From CAZENU01 sp965117035 (GTDB taxonomy: Bacteria > Chloroflexota > Dehalococcoidia > Lucifugimonadales > CAZENU01), in NCBI GenBank assembly GCA_965117035.1, contig OZ220748.1, forward strand, positions 3,534,001 through 3,598,000: a stretch of 64,000 bases of DNA. Direction: 5' to 3'. The notes beneath the pieces are model-generated. The model saw only the letters and a list, made by a program, of their open reading frames with translations. It ran no database searches and was not told the origin of the DNA. A program made the translations under genes and the position numbers. Below, one piece after another: positions 33,566 through 41,344 of this stretch (its first letter is position 1; each line of letters starts with the position of its first letter).

Positions 33566-34153
33566 TCAGTCGGTGTCGCCGTTCCTGCCGATCGCGGCCC
33601 TGAGCGCCTCTATCTCCTCCCGCATCGCCCGCTGCCGCCTCGACATCATGAACACGTAGACGAAGAACGCCGCCCACGTGACCGTGTACACCGCGAACAG
33701 GTAGTCGAGGTTCGGACCCGGGTCCGCGTCGACGATGGTCACGGTCGCGCTCTCGCCGCCCGAGCGTATTATAGCGTCCCGCGCGTCCGACAGCCTGACG
33801 CTGAAGGTCTCCGTCGGCTCGTCGGCCGTATCGTCGACGATCACCAGCACTATCGCGGTCGAGGTGGCCCCGGCCGGGATGGTGGCGACCCCGCTCGCGC
33901 CCGTGTAGTCGCCGGGCGCCGTCGCCGTGCCGTCCTCGGTCGCGTAGCGCACGCTGACCTCGCGGTCTGAGGCCCTGTCGAGCGATACGACGAGCCTGGC
34001 CTCGCGCGCCTTCTCCCGCACCGAAGCGCTGCCGATGGAGACCTGGGGCCCGTCGTTCTCCTGGGCGAACGCGATGCCGGCCAGTGCGAGCGCCGACAGT
34101 GCTATCGACCCCGCCACGGCCGCTGCCACGCGCAGGGCGGCGCTAGCCGACAT
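33566..34153 (-). CDS. CcmD-like protein fused to an extracytoplasmic Calx-beta domain
   Basis: A 195-residue protein. The signal peptide spans residues 1-30 (ALSALALAGIAFA). A Calx-beta domain lies at about 36-143 with ATEDGTATAPGDYTGASG, DDTADEPTETFSVRL and VTIVDADPG. A CcmD-like C-terminus follows (YLFAVYTVTWAAFFVYVFMM, then RRQRAMREEIEALRAAI). Ordinary CcmD is a 40-70 residue single-helix protein that releases holo-CcmE from CcmABC. The helix-plus-charged-tail and its place between ccmC and ccmE identify the function. Its ATG overlaps the ccmC stop by 11 bases. Confidence 0.85.
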   Translation of the reverse strand: MSASAALRVAAAVAGSIALSALALAGIAFAQENDGPQVSIGSASVREKAREARLVVSLDRASDREVSVRYATEDGTATAPGDYTGASGVATIPAGATSTAIVLVIVDDTADEPTETFSVRLSDARDAIIRSGGESATVTIVDADPGPNLDYLFAVYTVTWAAFFVYVFMMSRRQRAMREEIEALRAAIGRNGDTD

Positions 34154-34859
34154 GTCGGTACAGCCCGTCTATGTCCCTCTCCGCCTGCCTGAGGCGGTAC
34201 CTGTCGACCAGCAGGTAGGCGAAGAGCAGGGCGAAGGCCACGATGGAGAGCAGAACGACCACGGCCATGTCGCCGTCGAGGTCCATGTTGAGCACGATGG
34301 TGTCCGGGTGGGCCCTGCGGTCTGAGACCTTGGTGGAGACCCAGTTCATTCCGGCGGCGACGACGCCGATGACGGCGACGACGGCCCTGAACCGGTTGCC
34401 CTGGGACCCCTTCGGGCCGTAGTTGTCCAGCATCAGGTAAGCCGCCAGGATGAACCAGACGATCAGCGTCAGCGTCAGCTTCAACTCCCACGTCCACCAG
34501 ACACCCTGCACCGGCTTGATCCAGAGCACGCCGGTGACCAGGCTGAGCGTCGCGAAGAGCAGGCCCACCTCGGCCGAGGCGTAGGCCAGGCTGTCCCACC
34601 GCTGCCTGTTCTTCTTGACCACCAGGTAGGCGATGCTGGCTCCGGCCGGGATGACGATGGAGCTGAGCCCCAGCATCGAAATGGGCACGTGGAAGTAGAA
34701 GATGCGCTGCGAGAGGCCGAGGTTGACCTCCGTAGGCACCCACATGAAGACGAGATAGAGCGTGAGACCCATGAGTGCGGCGGCCAGGACGAGAGTGCCG
34801 TCCATGACGATGCCGCGGCCGAACGGCCGAGGCGGTCCCGATGTCTCAGTCAGCGCCAT
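34143..34859 (-). CDS. ccmC: Heme-handling membrane protein CcmC
   Basis: A 238-residue protein with six membrane helices. The tryptophan-rich heme-binding loop GVWWTWELKLT corresponds to the CcmC WWD motif, and His residues in FYFHVPISM and the loop near residue 190 flank it. It passes heme to CcmE. No Shine-Dalgarno precedes ATG 34859. An extended -10 (TGATATATT) ends six bases before it, so the mRNA may be leaderless. ccmA, ccmB and ccmF are not in the window. Confidence 0.93.
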   Translation of the reverse strand: MALTETSGPPRPFGRGIVMDGTLVLAAALMGLTLYLVFMWVPTEVNLGLSQRIFYFHVPISMLGLSSIVIPAGASIAYLVVKKNRQRWDSLAYASAEVGLLFATLSLVTGVLWIKPVQGVWWTWELKLTLTLIVWFILAAYLMLDNYGPKGSQGNRFRAVVAVIGVVAAGMNWVSTKVSDRRAHPDTIVLNMDLDGDMAVVVLLSIVAFALLFAYLLVDRYRLRQAERDIDGLYRHVG

Positions 34860-34865
34860 CTGTGC

Positions 34866-34874
34866 AATATATCA
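34866..34874 (-). promoter_or_regulatory. Extended -10 element directly ahead of ccmC
   Basis: Minus-strand TG-A-TATATT, with the -10 hexamer ending six bases before the ccmC ATG. Transcription would begin at or next to the start codon. No clear -35 is visible. Confidence 0.5.
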
Positions 34875-34918
34875 CAATCGATTTCGGGACGTGCCCGGTT
34901 GCAGTTGGCCGCTCCGGG

Positions 34919-36076
34919 CTACCAGTTCGTAAAGGCGCCGTCGTTCCTGCGCAGCAGGGGCGGCCACCCGCCCGGCTTCGCCGCTTTGGACTCGGCGACC
35001 GACTCGTCTATCTCGACCCCGAGGCCGGGCCTGTCGGGCGCGAAGGCGTAGCCGTCCGCCCAGTCGATCTGCTCGGGGAACAGGTCGCGGTGCTCGCTGC
35101 CGGGGCGCCGGGGCATCTCCTGCACGCCGACGTTGGTCGAGGCCATGCACAGCGCGACGCAGGCGGCGGCGCTGACCGGGCCCAGCGGGTTGTGCGGCGC
35201 GATGTCGATGTAGTGCGTCTCGGCCCAGTGCGTGATCTTCATTGCCTCGGTCAGCCCGCCCACGTTGCAGACGTCGATCCGGGCGTAGCTGATCAACTCC
35301 TCCTCGATCACCTCGCGGAAGTGCCACTTGCTCGTCCACTGCTCGCCGGCCGCGATCGGGAGTCTCATGTGTCGGGCGAGCGTGCGGTAGCTGCCGTGGT
35401 TCTCCGAGCGCAGCGGGTCCTCGATGAAGAAGGGCTTGTACGGCTCCATGTCCCTGCACATGGCGACGACGTGGGCGGTGTCGAGCCGGGTGTGCACGTC
35501 AAGGCAGATCTGGACGTCGGGGCCGACGGCCTCTCGCACGGCCGCCATCTCCTCCACCGCGATGCGCATCGACTCGACCGGCTCGAGGCGGCTCACGCCG
35601 TCCTCGGAGATGCCCGTCTCCGACTGTCCCCAGCGCACGAACTTCCAGCCCTCGTCGACCAGCCCCTGGCAGCTCTCGACCAGCTCGGCCGTGCTGCCGC
35701 CGCCGGCGTGCGGGTAGCAGACGACCTTGTCGCGCACGGGCCCGCCGAGCAGCTTGTAGACGGGCAGGCCGACCGCCTTGCCCTTGATGTCCCACAGGGC
35801 GATGTCGATGGCGCTGACCGCGCAGGAGTAGACGCCCTCAGCCGGGAAGAACGAGCCGCGGAACATGTGCTGCCACAGCCGCTCCGTGGCGAACGGGTCC
35901 TCGCCGATCACGAGCTCGGAGAGATGCTCGACGGCCTTTTCGATAGCGGCCGCCCAGCGGATCATCCCGACCTCGCCGAGGCCGGATATGCCGGCGTCCG
36001 TCTCGACCTTCACGAAGAACATCGCCCTTCCGTGCTCGCCCATGACGTTCATGCTCTTGACGTTCGTCACCTTCAT
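34919..36076 (-). CDS. Galactonate-dehydratase-like enolase-superfamily enzyme
   Basis: A 385-residue enolase-superfamily protein closest in motif to D-galactonate dehydratase. Metal ligands are in LDVHTRLD, FIEDPLRSEN and AAGEQWTSKW. The acid/base region is DVCNVGGLTEA and APHNPLGPVSAAACV with the family's PHNPLGP. GVQE completes the barrel. It dehydrates an aldonic acid to a 2-keto-3-deoxy acid. ATG 36076 has GGAG upstream; a longer frame is not supported. It differs in substrate loops from the other enolase-type gene at 27317. Confidence 0.88.
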   Translation of the reverse strand: MKVTNVKSMNVMGEHGRAMFFVKVETDAGISGLGEVGMIRWAAAIEKAVEHLSELVIGEDPFATERLWQHMFRGSFFPAEGVYSCAVSAIDIALWDIKGKAVGLPVYKLLGGPVRDKVVCYPHAGGGSTAELVESCQGLVDEGWKFVRWGQSETGISEDGVSRLEPVESMRIAVEEMAAVREAVGPDVQICLDVHTRLDTAHVVAMCRDMEPYKPFFIEDPLRSENHGSYRTLARHMRLPIAAGEQWTSKWHFREVIEEELISYARIDVCNVGGLTEAMKITHWAETHYIDIAPHNPLGPVSAAACVALCMASTNVGVQEMPRRPGSEHRDLFPEQIDWADGYAFAPDRPGLGVEIDESVAESKAAKPGGWPPLLRRNDGAFTNW

Positions 36077-36189
36077 GACTGGCTCCTCCGCGCAGGGGAA
36101 TGCGGCCGCGACGGCCTCAACGATATGCGGCGAGCACGGGCCGGTCAAGCGGTCCGGTGGACGCAGGCTCGTCCGGCTCGCGATTCCCG

Positions 36190-36195
36190 TATAAT
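36190..36195 (+). promoter_or_regulatory. -10 element TATAAT
   Basis: A consensus -10 hexamer 33 bases before the small membrane-protein start, giving a leader of about 26 bases. No good -35 is visible. Confidence 0.4.
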
Positions 36196-36227
36196 GCGGC
36201 CCCAACCTGGGCTGAGTGGAGACCCGA

Positions 36228-36416
36228 ATGGAATTCCTGCTTTGGCCGCTGGCCGTCATACCAACGGCAATCTACTTCGCGCCGACGATCATTGCCGTGC
36301 TCAGGCGCAAGCGGAACTGGCTCGCCATCTTCCTGGTCAACCTGTTCTTCGGCTGGACGATAGTCGGCTGGATCCTGGCGCTGATCTGGTCCGTATTGCA
36401 CGAGGAGCGCCGGTAG
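36228..36416 (+). CDS. Superinfection-immunity-family small membrane protein
   Basis: A 62-residue protein with two membrane helices: LLWPLAVIPTAIYFAPTIIAVL, a basic turn RRKRNW, then IFLVNLFFGWTIVGWILALIW. The YFxPTIIA...K.N...IFLxNLFxGWTxxGWxxALIW pattern is that of the phage T4 Imm-type (Imm_superinfect) family. Bacterial members are common and mostly uncharacterised. ATG 36228 has GAGTGGAG upstream. It stands between divergent catabolic genes with a TATAAT at 36190. Confidence 0.8.
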   Translation: MEFLLWPLAVIPTAIYFAPTIIAVLRRKRNWLAIFLVNLFFGWTIVGWILALIWSVLHEERR

Positions 36417-36462
36417 GTTCGCCCCAAACGACTCCCTGGAATCCTCGATTGGAGGCATAACG

Positions 36463-37632
36463 ATGGGTACCTTCGACGACGTGGGCGTGTACGAGTTCCT
36501 GGGAGTGCCGCGGTCGATCAACGCGGTCGGCACGGGCACGGTCGTCGGGGGCTCCGGCCCGCCGGACTTCGTGCGGGAGAAGATCGAGGAGGCCAGCCGC
36601 GGCTTCGTCGACATGGGCCTGCTGCTCGAGAAGTCCGACGAGTTCGTTGCGCGGCTGCTCGAAGTCGAGGGGGCGTTCATCACGTCGGGCGGCGCCGCCG
36701 GGCTGACGATGAGCGCCGCCGCGTGCATGGCCGGCACCGACCCGGCGAAGATATCGCAGCTTCCCGACACCACCGGCATCAAGGACGAGGTGATCGTGCA
36801 GAAGAAGCGCATGCGGTCCTATGACCGGTGCATCCGGGCTGCCGGCGCGAAGCTGGTCGAAGTGGGCGACGACGCCTCCTGCACGATACCCCAGGTCGAG
36901 GCCGCGATAGGCCCCAACACCGCGGCCATATACTACCCCGCGCCGGCCTACGGCGCCGAGAGCGGGCTGACCAACTGGGCGCCGCCTCCCGGCGACCCGG
37001 ACCTTGTCTCGCTCGACGACATGGCCGCGATAGGAAAGGCGAACGGCGTGCCCGTGTTCGTCGACGGCGCCGACAAGATATACCCGCTGGAGCTTTTCAG
37101 GAAGATCGCCGGCGTCGCCGACCTGGCGGCGTTCGGCGGCAAGTACTACGGCGGGCCCAACGCGAGCGGCATCGTCTTCGGCCGCAAGGACATGGTCGAG
37201 GCGGTGGCGGCCCAGAGCTTCATCCCGACCGTGGGCGGGCTCGGCGTCGGGCGGTCGATGAAGTCGGACCGGCAGCAGATCGTCGCGACGGTCGTTGCGC
37301 TGGACGCCTGGTTCAACATGAACCACGAGGAGCGCATCCAGACCTACGATACCCGCGCCCATACCATCGCGAAGGGCCTGGAGGGCATCCCCGGCCTGGA
37401 CCCGCAGCTCACGTGGCGCAGCGACACCTACTACGGCTCGTTCGTCACGCTGAAGCTGGACACCGAGACGCTGGGCAAGACGGCCGGCGAGATATCGGAC
37501 GAGCTGCTCTACGGCGAGCCGTCTATCCTGATGCGGGCCCCGGCGGAGGACAAGATGTGGGTGTGGGTCTACACCCTGCTCGACGGCGAGGAACAGATCA
37601 TCGTCGACCGCCTGCGGGAGGTGCTGGCGTAA
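36463..37632 (+). CDS. SelA/DgaE-like PLP-dependent lyase
   Basis: A 389-residue fold-type I PLP protein of the selenocysteine-synthase-like / D-glucosaminate-6-phosphate ammonia-lyase (DgaE) group. N-terminal GVPRSINAVGTGTVVGGS, ITSGGAAGLTMSAAACMAG (PLP phosphate cup), VFVDGADKI, and the PLP-lysine region FGGKYYGGPNASG are visible. As no SelB/SelD or tRNA-Sec is present, a catabolic ammonia-lyase role next to the galactonate-dehydratase-like gene is more likely than selenocysteine synthesis. ATG 36463 has GGAGGC eight bases upstream. Confidence 0.85.
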   Translation: MGTFDDVGVYEFLGVPRSINAVGTGTVVGGSGPPDFVREKIEEASRGFVDMGLLLEKSDEFVARLLEVEGAFITSGGAAGLTMSAAACMAGTDPAKISQLPDTTGIKDEVIVQKKRMRSYDRCIRAAGAKLVEVGDDASCTIPQVEAAIGPNTAAIYYPAPAYGAESGLTNWAPPPGDPDLVSLDDMAAIGKANGVPVFVDGADKIYPLELFRKIAGVADLAAFGGKYYGGPNASGIVFGRKDMVEAVAAQSFIPTVGGLGVGRSMKSDRQQIVATVVALDAWFNMNHEERIQTYDTRAHTIAKGLEGIPGLDPQLTWRSDTYYGSFVTLKLDTETLGKTAGEISDELLYGEPSILMRAPAEDKMWVWVYTLLDGEEQIIVDRLREVLA

Positions 37633-37792
37633 GAGCGTGGCCCCCGGCGTAGCGGCGGGTTTGTAACCCGCCCTCCCGGTGGAGCCTCATCTACATCGCC
37701 GGCGAGCGTCGCTCGCGAATGTCCATCCTCTCGTGCCTGGACACTTGCGGGCCGGAGTCACGCTCCCCTCGGACTTCCCGTCGAGGTCGGAG

Positions 37793-37933
37793 CTAGAAGA
37801 GCAATACGAGCGCGGCTATGACGACCAGCAGCGCGAGGCCGGTCATGTATACGCCCATGATGTGGTTCGTGCCCCACATCGCGGCCGCGGGCTGGGGGTC
37901 GTCGACGCCGTGGTCTTCTTCGTGGTGTCCCAT
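37793..37933 (-). CDS. 46-aa single-helix membrane protein
   Basis: A short gene on the minus strand. The N-terminus is His/Asp/Glu-rich (MGHHEEDHGVDDPQPAAA). A single membrane helix follows (YMTGLALLVVIAALVLLF) right up to the TAG stop. AGAGGTCAGG precedes ATG 37933. The His-rich head could bind metal. No family is recognised. The clean signal of a soluble acidic head, one helix and an RBS makes it more credible than the larger plus-strand open frame over the same bases. Confidence 0.65.
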   Translation of the reverse strand: MGHHEEDHGVDDPQPAAAMWGTNHIMGVYMTGLALLVVIAALVLLF

Positions 37934-38315
37934 TTCCTGACCTCTGGTCGTACAGGATCGCCCCTAGCCTAACATTCCCGGCGGGCGCGCAGCCAGCGCC
38001 GCGGCCCAGTGTCGCGTGGCCCCCACCCCAAGTCCCTCACTTCGTTCGGGACGACAGTGCGGCGTCGCGCAGCGAGGAGTCACCAGCCAATGTCGCCCTG
38101 AGCGAAGCCGAAGGGCCTGGGGCGGGGCGATATCGCGTCGTGGGGCAGTGTCGCGTGGCCCCCACCCCAGATCCCTCACTTCGTTCGGGACGACAGTGCG
38201 GCGTCGCGCAGCGAGGAGTCACCAGCCAATGTCGCCCTGAGCGAAGCCGAAGGGCCTGGGGCGGGGCGATATCGCGTCGTGGGGCAGTGTCGCGTGGCCA
38301 CCACCCCCAGGTCCC
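37934..38315. other. 382-base repeat-filled intergenic region, no gene
   Basis: The region holds palindromic repeat copies (see 38011-38340) and a short GC-rich lead-in. Open frames on both strands are translations of the repeat. Confidence 0.7.
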
Positions 38316-38340
38316 TCACTTCGTTCGGGACGACAGGGCG
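38011..38340. repeat. Tandem 139-bp copies (about 2.4) of the dispersed palindrome
   Basis: Units start at 38011, 38150 and 38289 (139-base spacing; the third is partial). Each has gtcgcgtggcccccaccccag, tccctcacttcgttcgggacgac, a linker (agtgcggcgtcgcgcagcgagg), then gtcgccctgagcgaagccgaag and gcctggggcggggcgatatcgcg. The palindrome arms match those of the 26158-27316 array, but the linkers differ, so the two arrays expanded independently. The right end supplies the C-terminal codons and stop of the uracil-DNA glycosylase gene. Confidence 0.85.
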
Positions 38341-39032
38341 CCCTCATGCTGACTCCAGGCGAGCGCTTCCTTTGCGCTGCGGAAGGCGTCGGTGAGCATC
38401 TGCTGCGTGAGGCGGCCGGTCTGGGTGTTCTGGCGGCTGGGGTGGTAGGAGGCCATGAGCGTGACGTCCCCCATGTCGTACGCGGCGCCGTGGGCGAACG
38501 GCGGCCGCGGCCTGGGAATGTCGACGCCCGCGTCGCGGTACGCCGCGATCACGCCGTCGAAGGCGATCCTGCCCAGCGCCATGACGACCCGGACCCTGCG
38601 CAGCAGCGAAAGCTCGGCGACCAGGTACCGGCGGCAGTTGTCCAGCTCCTCCCGGAGCGGCCTGTTGCCGGGCGGGGCGCATCGCGCGACTGCCGTGACG
38701 TACGCGTCGTCGAGCCTCATGCCGTCGTCCCGGCCGCGCGATATCGGCGAGCTCGCGAACCCCAGCTCGTGCAGCGTGGTGAACAGGAAGTCGCCGCTGC
38801 GGTCGCCGGTGAACATCCGGCCCGTCCTGTTCGCCCCGTGGGCGGCTGGCGCCAGGCCGACGATCAGCAGCCGCGCGTCCGGGTCGCCGAAGGAGGGCAG
38901 GGGACGGCCCCAGTAGTCCCAGTCGGCGTACATGCGCCGCTTCGCGCGCGCCACCGTTTCCCGGTGTTCCACCAGCCTGGGACAGCGCGTGCAGCCGACG
39001 ACCTCGCGCCGCACGTCCGGGAGGGTGTCCAT
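38316..39032 (-). CDS. Family 5-type (UdgB) uracil-DNA glycosylase
   Basis: A 238-residue glycosylase. The FeS-cluster cysteines begin with GCTRCPRL. The active-site motif A GLAPAAHGANRTGRMFTGDRSG is that of UdgB, where the classical catalytic Asp/Asn is absent. Later conserved segments are VTAVARCAPPGNRPL and MASYHPSRQNTQTG (motif B His). It excises uracil and other deaminated bases from DNA. The last residues LSSRTK and the TGA stop are encoded by the palindromic repeat, so the original C-terminus may have been replaced. Confidence 0.92.
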   Translation of the reverse strand: MDTLPDVRREVVGCTRCPRLVEHRETVARAKRRMYADWDYWGRPLPSFGDPDARLLIVGLAPAAHGANRTGRMFTGDRSGDFLFTTLHELGFASSPISRGRDDGMRLDDAYVTAVARCAPPGNRPLREELDNCRRYLVAELSLLRRVRVVMALGRIAFDGVIAAYRDAGVDIPRPRPPFAHGAAYDMGDVTLMASYHPSRQNTQTGRLTQQMLTDAFRSAKEALAWSQHEGALSSRTK

Positions 39033-39051
39033 CGCCCGCGGCAGCCGCCGG

Positions 39052-39810
39052 TCACAGGTCGAGATCGAGGAGATCGATCGCGTTCAGGCCCAGGACGCGG
39101 CGCTTGGCGTCGTCGGAGATATCGGCGGTCAGCACCTTGGCGATCTCGCGCCGGGCGTCGAGCAGCGGCATGTCGGTGCCGAACAGGACCCGGTCGGCGC
39201 CGGCGCCCTCGACCGAGTGCTGCACGGCGCGGTGCGTCCCCGGCGACGAGCAGGTCTCCATCCAGACGTTGGGCAGCGTGCGCGCGGCGTTGATCGCGTC
39301 CTCCCCGCCTCCGCCGGCGGCGTGGGCCATGACCCACTTGATCCGCGGGAAGCGCTCGTACAGCCCCGTGTAGCGCTCGGTGATCGACACGGCGGCGTCC
39401 GACCCGTCGGCCAGTATCGCGTGGCTCATGATGGGCAGTCCGCGGCCGTTCACCCACTCGAAGATCTGGTCCCAGATCGGGTCCTCGAGCGGCTTGCCTA
39501 TGTAGTCGGGATATATCTTGATGAACTTCGCGCCGAGCACGTCGAACGCCCGCTCCAGCTCGGGGGCGACCTCCTCGGGGTACAGCGGCGTGACGAACGC
39601 GGCGAAGAAGAGGCGGCCGGGATGTCTCGCGGCGAACGCGGCGGCCTTGTCGTTGCCGCGTCGCGCGTCGGCCATGAAAGGTATGTTGATGCACGCCGCG
39701 TCGATGCCGGCGGCGTCCATGATCCTCATGAACCTGTCGGGCTCGTCGTCGACGCGTACGCGGCCCATCCGGCCGCAGTGGGCGTGGAAGTCTACTACCG
39801 GCGTGTCCAC
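39052..39810 (-). CDS. Amidohydrolase-2 family metal-dependent hydrolase
   Basis: A 252-residue TIM-barrel hydrolase (ACMSD / amidohydrolase-2 type). The metal-binding HxH is in VVDFHAHCG (residues 6-14), with further His in IMSHAIL and VMAHAAGGG and the barrel Asp in FGTDMP. It probably decarboxylates or hydrolyses a lactone or cyclic acid. It lies four bases after a paralog on the same strand, so the two are co-translated. Confidence 0.85.
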   Translation of the reverse strand: MDTPVVDFHAHCGRMGRVRVDDEPDRFMRIMDAAGIDAACINIPFMADARRGNDKAAAFAARHPGRLFFAAFVTPLYPEEVAPELERAFDVLGAKFIKIYPDYIGKPLEDPIWDQIFEWVNGRGLPIMSHAILADGSDAAVSITERYTGLYERFPRIKWVMAHAAGGGGEDAINAARTLPNVWMETCSSPGTHRAVQHSVEGAGADRVLFGTDMPLLDARREIAKVLTADISDDAKRRVLGLNAIDLLDLDL

Positions 39811-39814
39811 CGTG

Positions 39815-40597
39815 TCACCTCATCCCCAGCAGGCGCTCCAGGTTGCGGGCGCAGATGTCCCGGAGGTCCGAATCGCCCAGTCCGCTGCGGTGCAGGCTGT
39901 AGAGCTGGAGCGGGATGTCCGAGTCCGGGAACCGCGAGCCGAACAGCACGCGCCGGGCCCCGATCGTGTCGACCAGCTCGGTCACTCCGCCGGTCTGCAC
40001 CGACCTCGATATCTCGATGTGGACGTTGGGCAGCCTGCGCAGCAGCGCCAGCGCCCAGGGCATGTCGTTGTACCGCACCTCGCTCAGCACGAAGGCGACC
40101 TCCGGGAACGCGGAGGCGGTGGCGTGCACCTCCTTCGGATCGATCGTGCCGTCGCTCAGCCAGGGGGCGTCCGTGTCGGTGGGCAGCCAGGCCGGTATCC
40201 GCGCTTCGGCGAGCCAGGCCATCCAGTCCTCCACGACCCAGTCGACGAGCGGGTAGTTGTGGGCCCTGGGGAACAGCCGGATGGACCGCACGCCCGTCTC
40301 CTCGACGCGGGCGGCGAACTCGCCGAGGTCGTCCCAGGTCGGGTTGGCGACCATCTGCGGCACGATCCTGGGCTCGCCCGCGATCGCCTCGATCAGGATG
40401 TCGTTGCCCTCGCGGGAGTCGTAGTTAACGGCGTGAGGAGAGTAGGCGAGCGCCCTGTCGATCCCGGCGCGGTCCATCGCCGCGAGCGTGTCCTGGACAT
40501 TGTCGACGGCGACGCGCCGGTTGTGGCGGCGTCCAAGCGAGATGTTGGCGTCGAAGACGGGTACGGCAGGCTTGAAGTCGAGATCGACCTCGGACAT
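39815..40597 (-). CDS. Amidohydrolase-2 paralog lacking the metal-binding HxH
   Basis: A 260-residue relative of the 39052-39810 product. The strand that should carry HxH reads PVFDANISLGRR. The barrel-end FGSRFPDSD replaces FGTDMP-like, and the His in strand 5 region is also missing (VLSEVRYND). The fold looks conserved (MDRAGIDRALAYSP, GVRSIRLFPRAHNYPL, ARNLERLLGM). It is probably a non-metal or inactive partner subunit. The start ATG 40597 has AGGAG upstream; ATG 40618 is possible. Confidence 0.78.
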   Translation of the reverse strand: MSEVDLDFKPAVPVFDANISLGRRHNRRVAVDNVQDTLAAMDRAGIDRALAYSPHAVNYDSREGNDILIEAIAGEPRIVPQMVANPTWDDLGEFAARVEETGVRSIRLFPRAHNYPLVDWVVEDWMAWLAEARIPAWLPTDTDAPWLSDGTIDPKEVHATASAFPEVAFVLSEVRYNDMPWALALLRRLPNVHIEISRSVQTGGVTELVDTIGARRVLFGSRFPDSDIPLQLYSLHRSGLGDSDLRDICARNLERLLGMR

Positions 40598-40797
40598 CCG
40601 GACGACACTCCTGGGCAATCGGGACTGCGGCGGCGGGAAGTGTATCCGAGGGCGTGTGGCCCGTCAACGACAACCGGGTCGCCCGCTTGCGCCCAGCCGG
40701 GAACCTTTTGCCGACGAGGAACGTCCCTACGTGTGAACAGGGGATGAAACCGCGATCACCACCGGTCGGAAGGGCGACACGAGCGAGGAGCAAACGC

Positions 40798-41217
40798 ATG
40801 GTCAGCAGGATAATGTTGGGGATCGCCGCGGCGCTGGTCGGAAGTCTGATGCTGCTGACAGTCGTCTCGTGCGCGGCGTCGTCCACTCCCACGGCGCCGC
40901 CTGCACCGACACCTACTGACGAGGAGAGGAAGGTGCAGACGCCGACGGACTTCGGCTACAACACGCGAGTCGTGGACGGCGACATGCACGTCTGGTACGT
41001 GCCCACCTGCCCGCCGGTCCCGCCCGCGACCTTCGTAGCCTCCATCATCCTGACCGACCTGCGCTCCGGGTCTCACCTGTACCTGGACCGGGACGGCTCG
41101 GTCCGGACGTCTCCCGAGCCGGACTACCGCAGCGAGGAGGGGAGAGAGCGATTCGAGGAGGTTCTCGCGGACGACGCCCTGATGGAGCTCATTCTCACCT
41201 TTCCCGAATGCCCATAG
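40798..41217 (+). CDS. Small lipoprotein, 139 aa
   Basis: Signal segment GIAAALVGSLMLLTVVSC with lipobox VVSC, then a Pro/Thr linker (TAPPAPTPTDEE) and a ~95-residue domain with few features: FGYNTRVVDGDMHVWYVPTCPPVPP and two cysteines that could pair with the terminal Cys-Pro. I recognise no family. ATG 40798 follows GAGGAG by about eight bases. It is divergent from the amidohydrolases and upstream of a dehydrogenase. Confidence 0.75.
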   Translation: MVSRIMLGIAAALVGSLMLLTVVSCAASSTPTAPPAPTPTDEERKVQTPTDFGYNTRVVDGDMHVWYVPTCPPVPPATFVASIILTDLRSGSHLYLDRDGSVRTSPEPDYRSEEGRERFEEVLADDALMELILTFPECP

Positions 41218-41344
41218 CCGCCGCCCGGGCGGTACTCGCGGCCGCGCCGGGGTTGACCTCGCGGGCGCGGCCGGTACATCATTCGCGCGTACGCGGTGCG
41301 AGGACGCGGACGCCAGACCGGGCCGTACGGCAGCCGGGGGAGAG

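Noticed and set aside
36463..37632. Selenocysteine synthase (selA) proper
   Set aside because: No selB, selD or tRNA-Sec is in the window, and the metabolic neighbourhood fits a DgaE-like ammonia-lyase better.
37679..37972. 97-codon plus-strand open frame
   Set aside because: No ribosome binding site or motif. The minus strand over the same bases encodes a cleaner 46-residue membrane protein.
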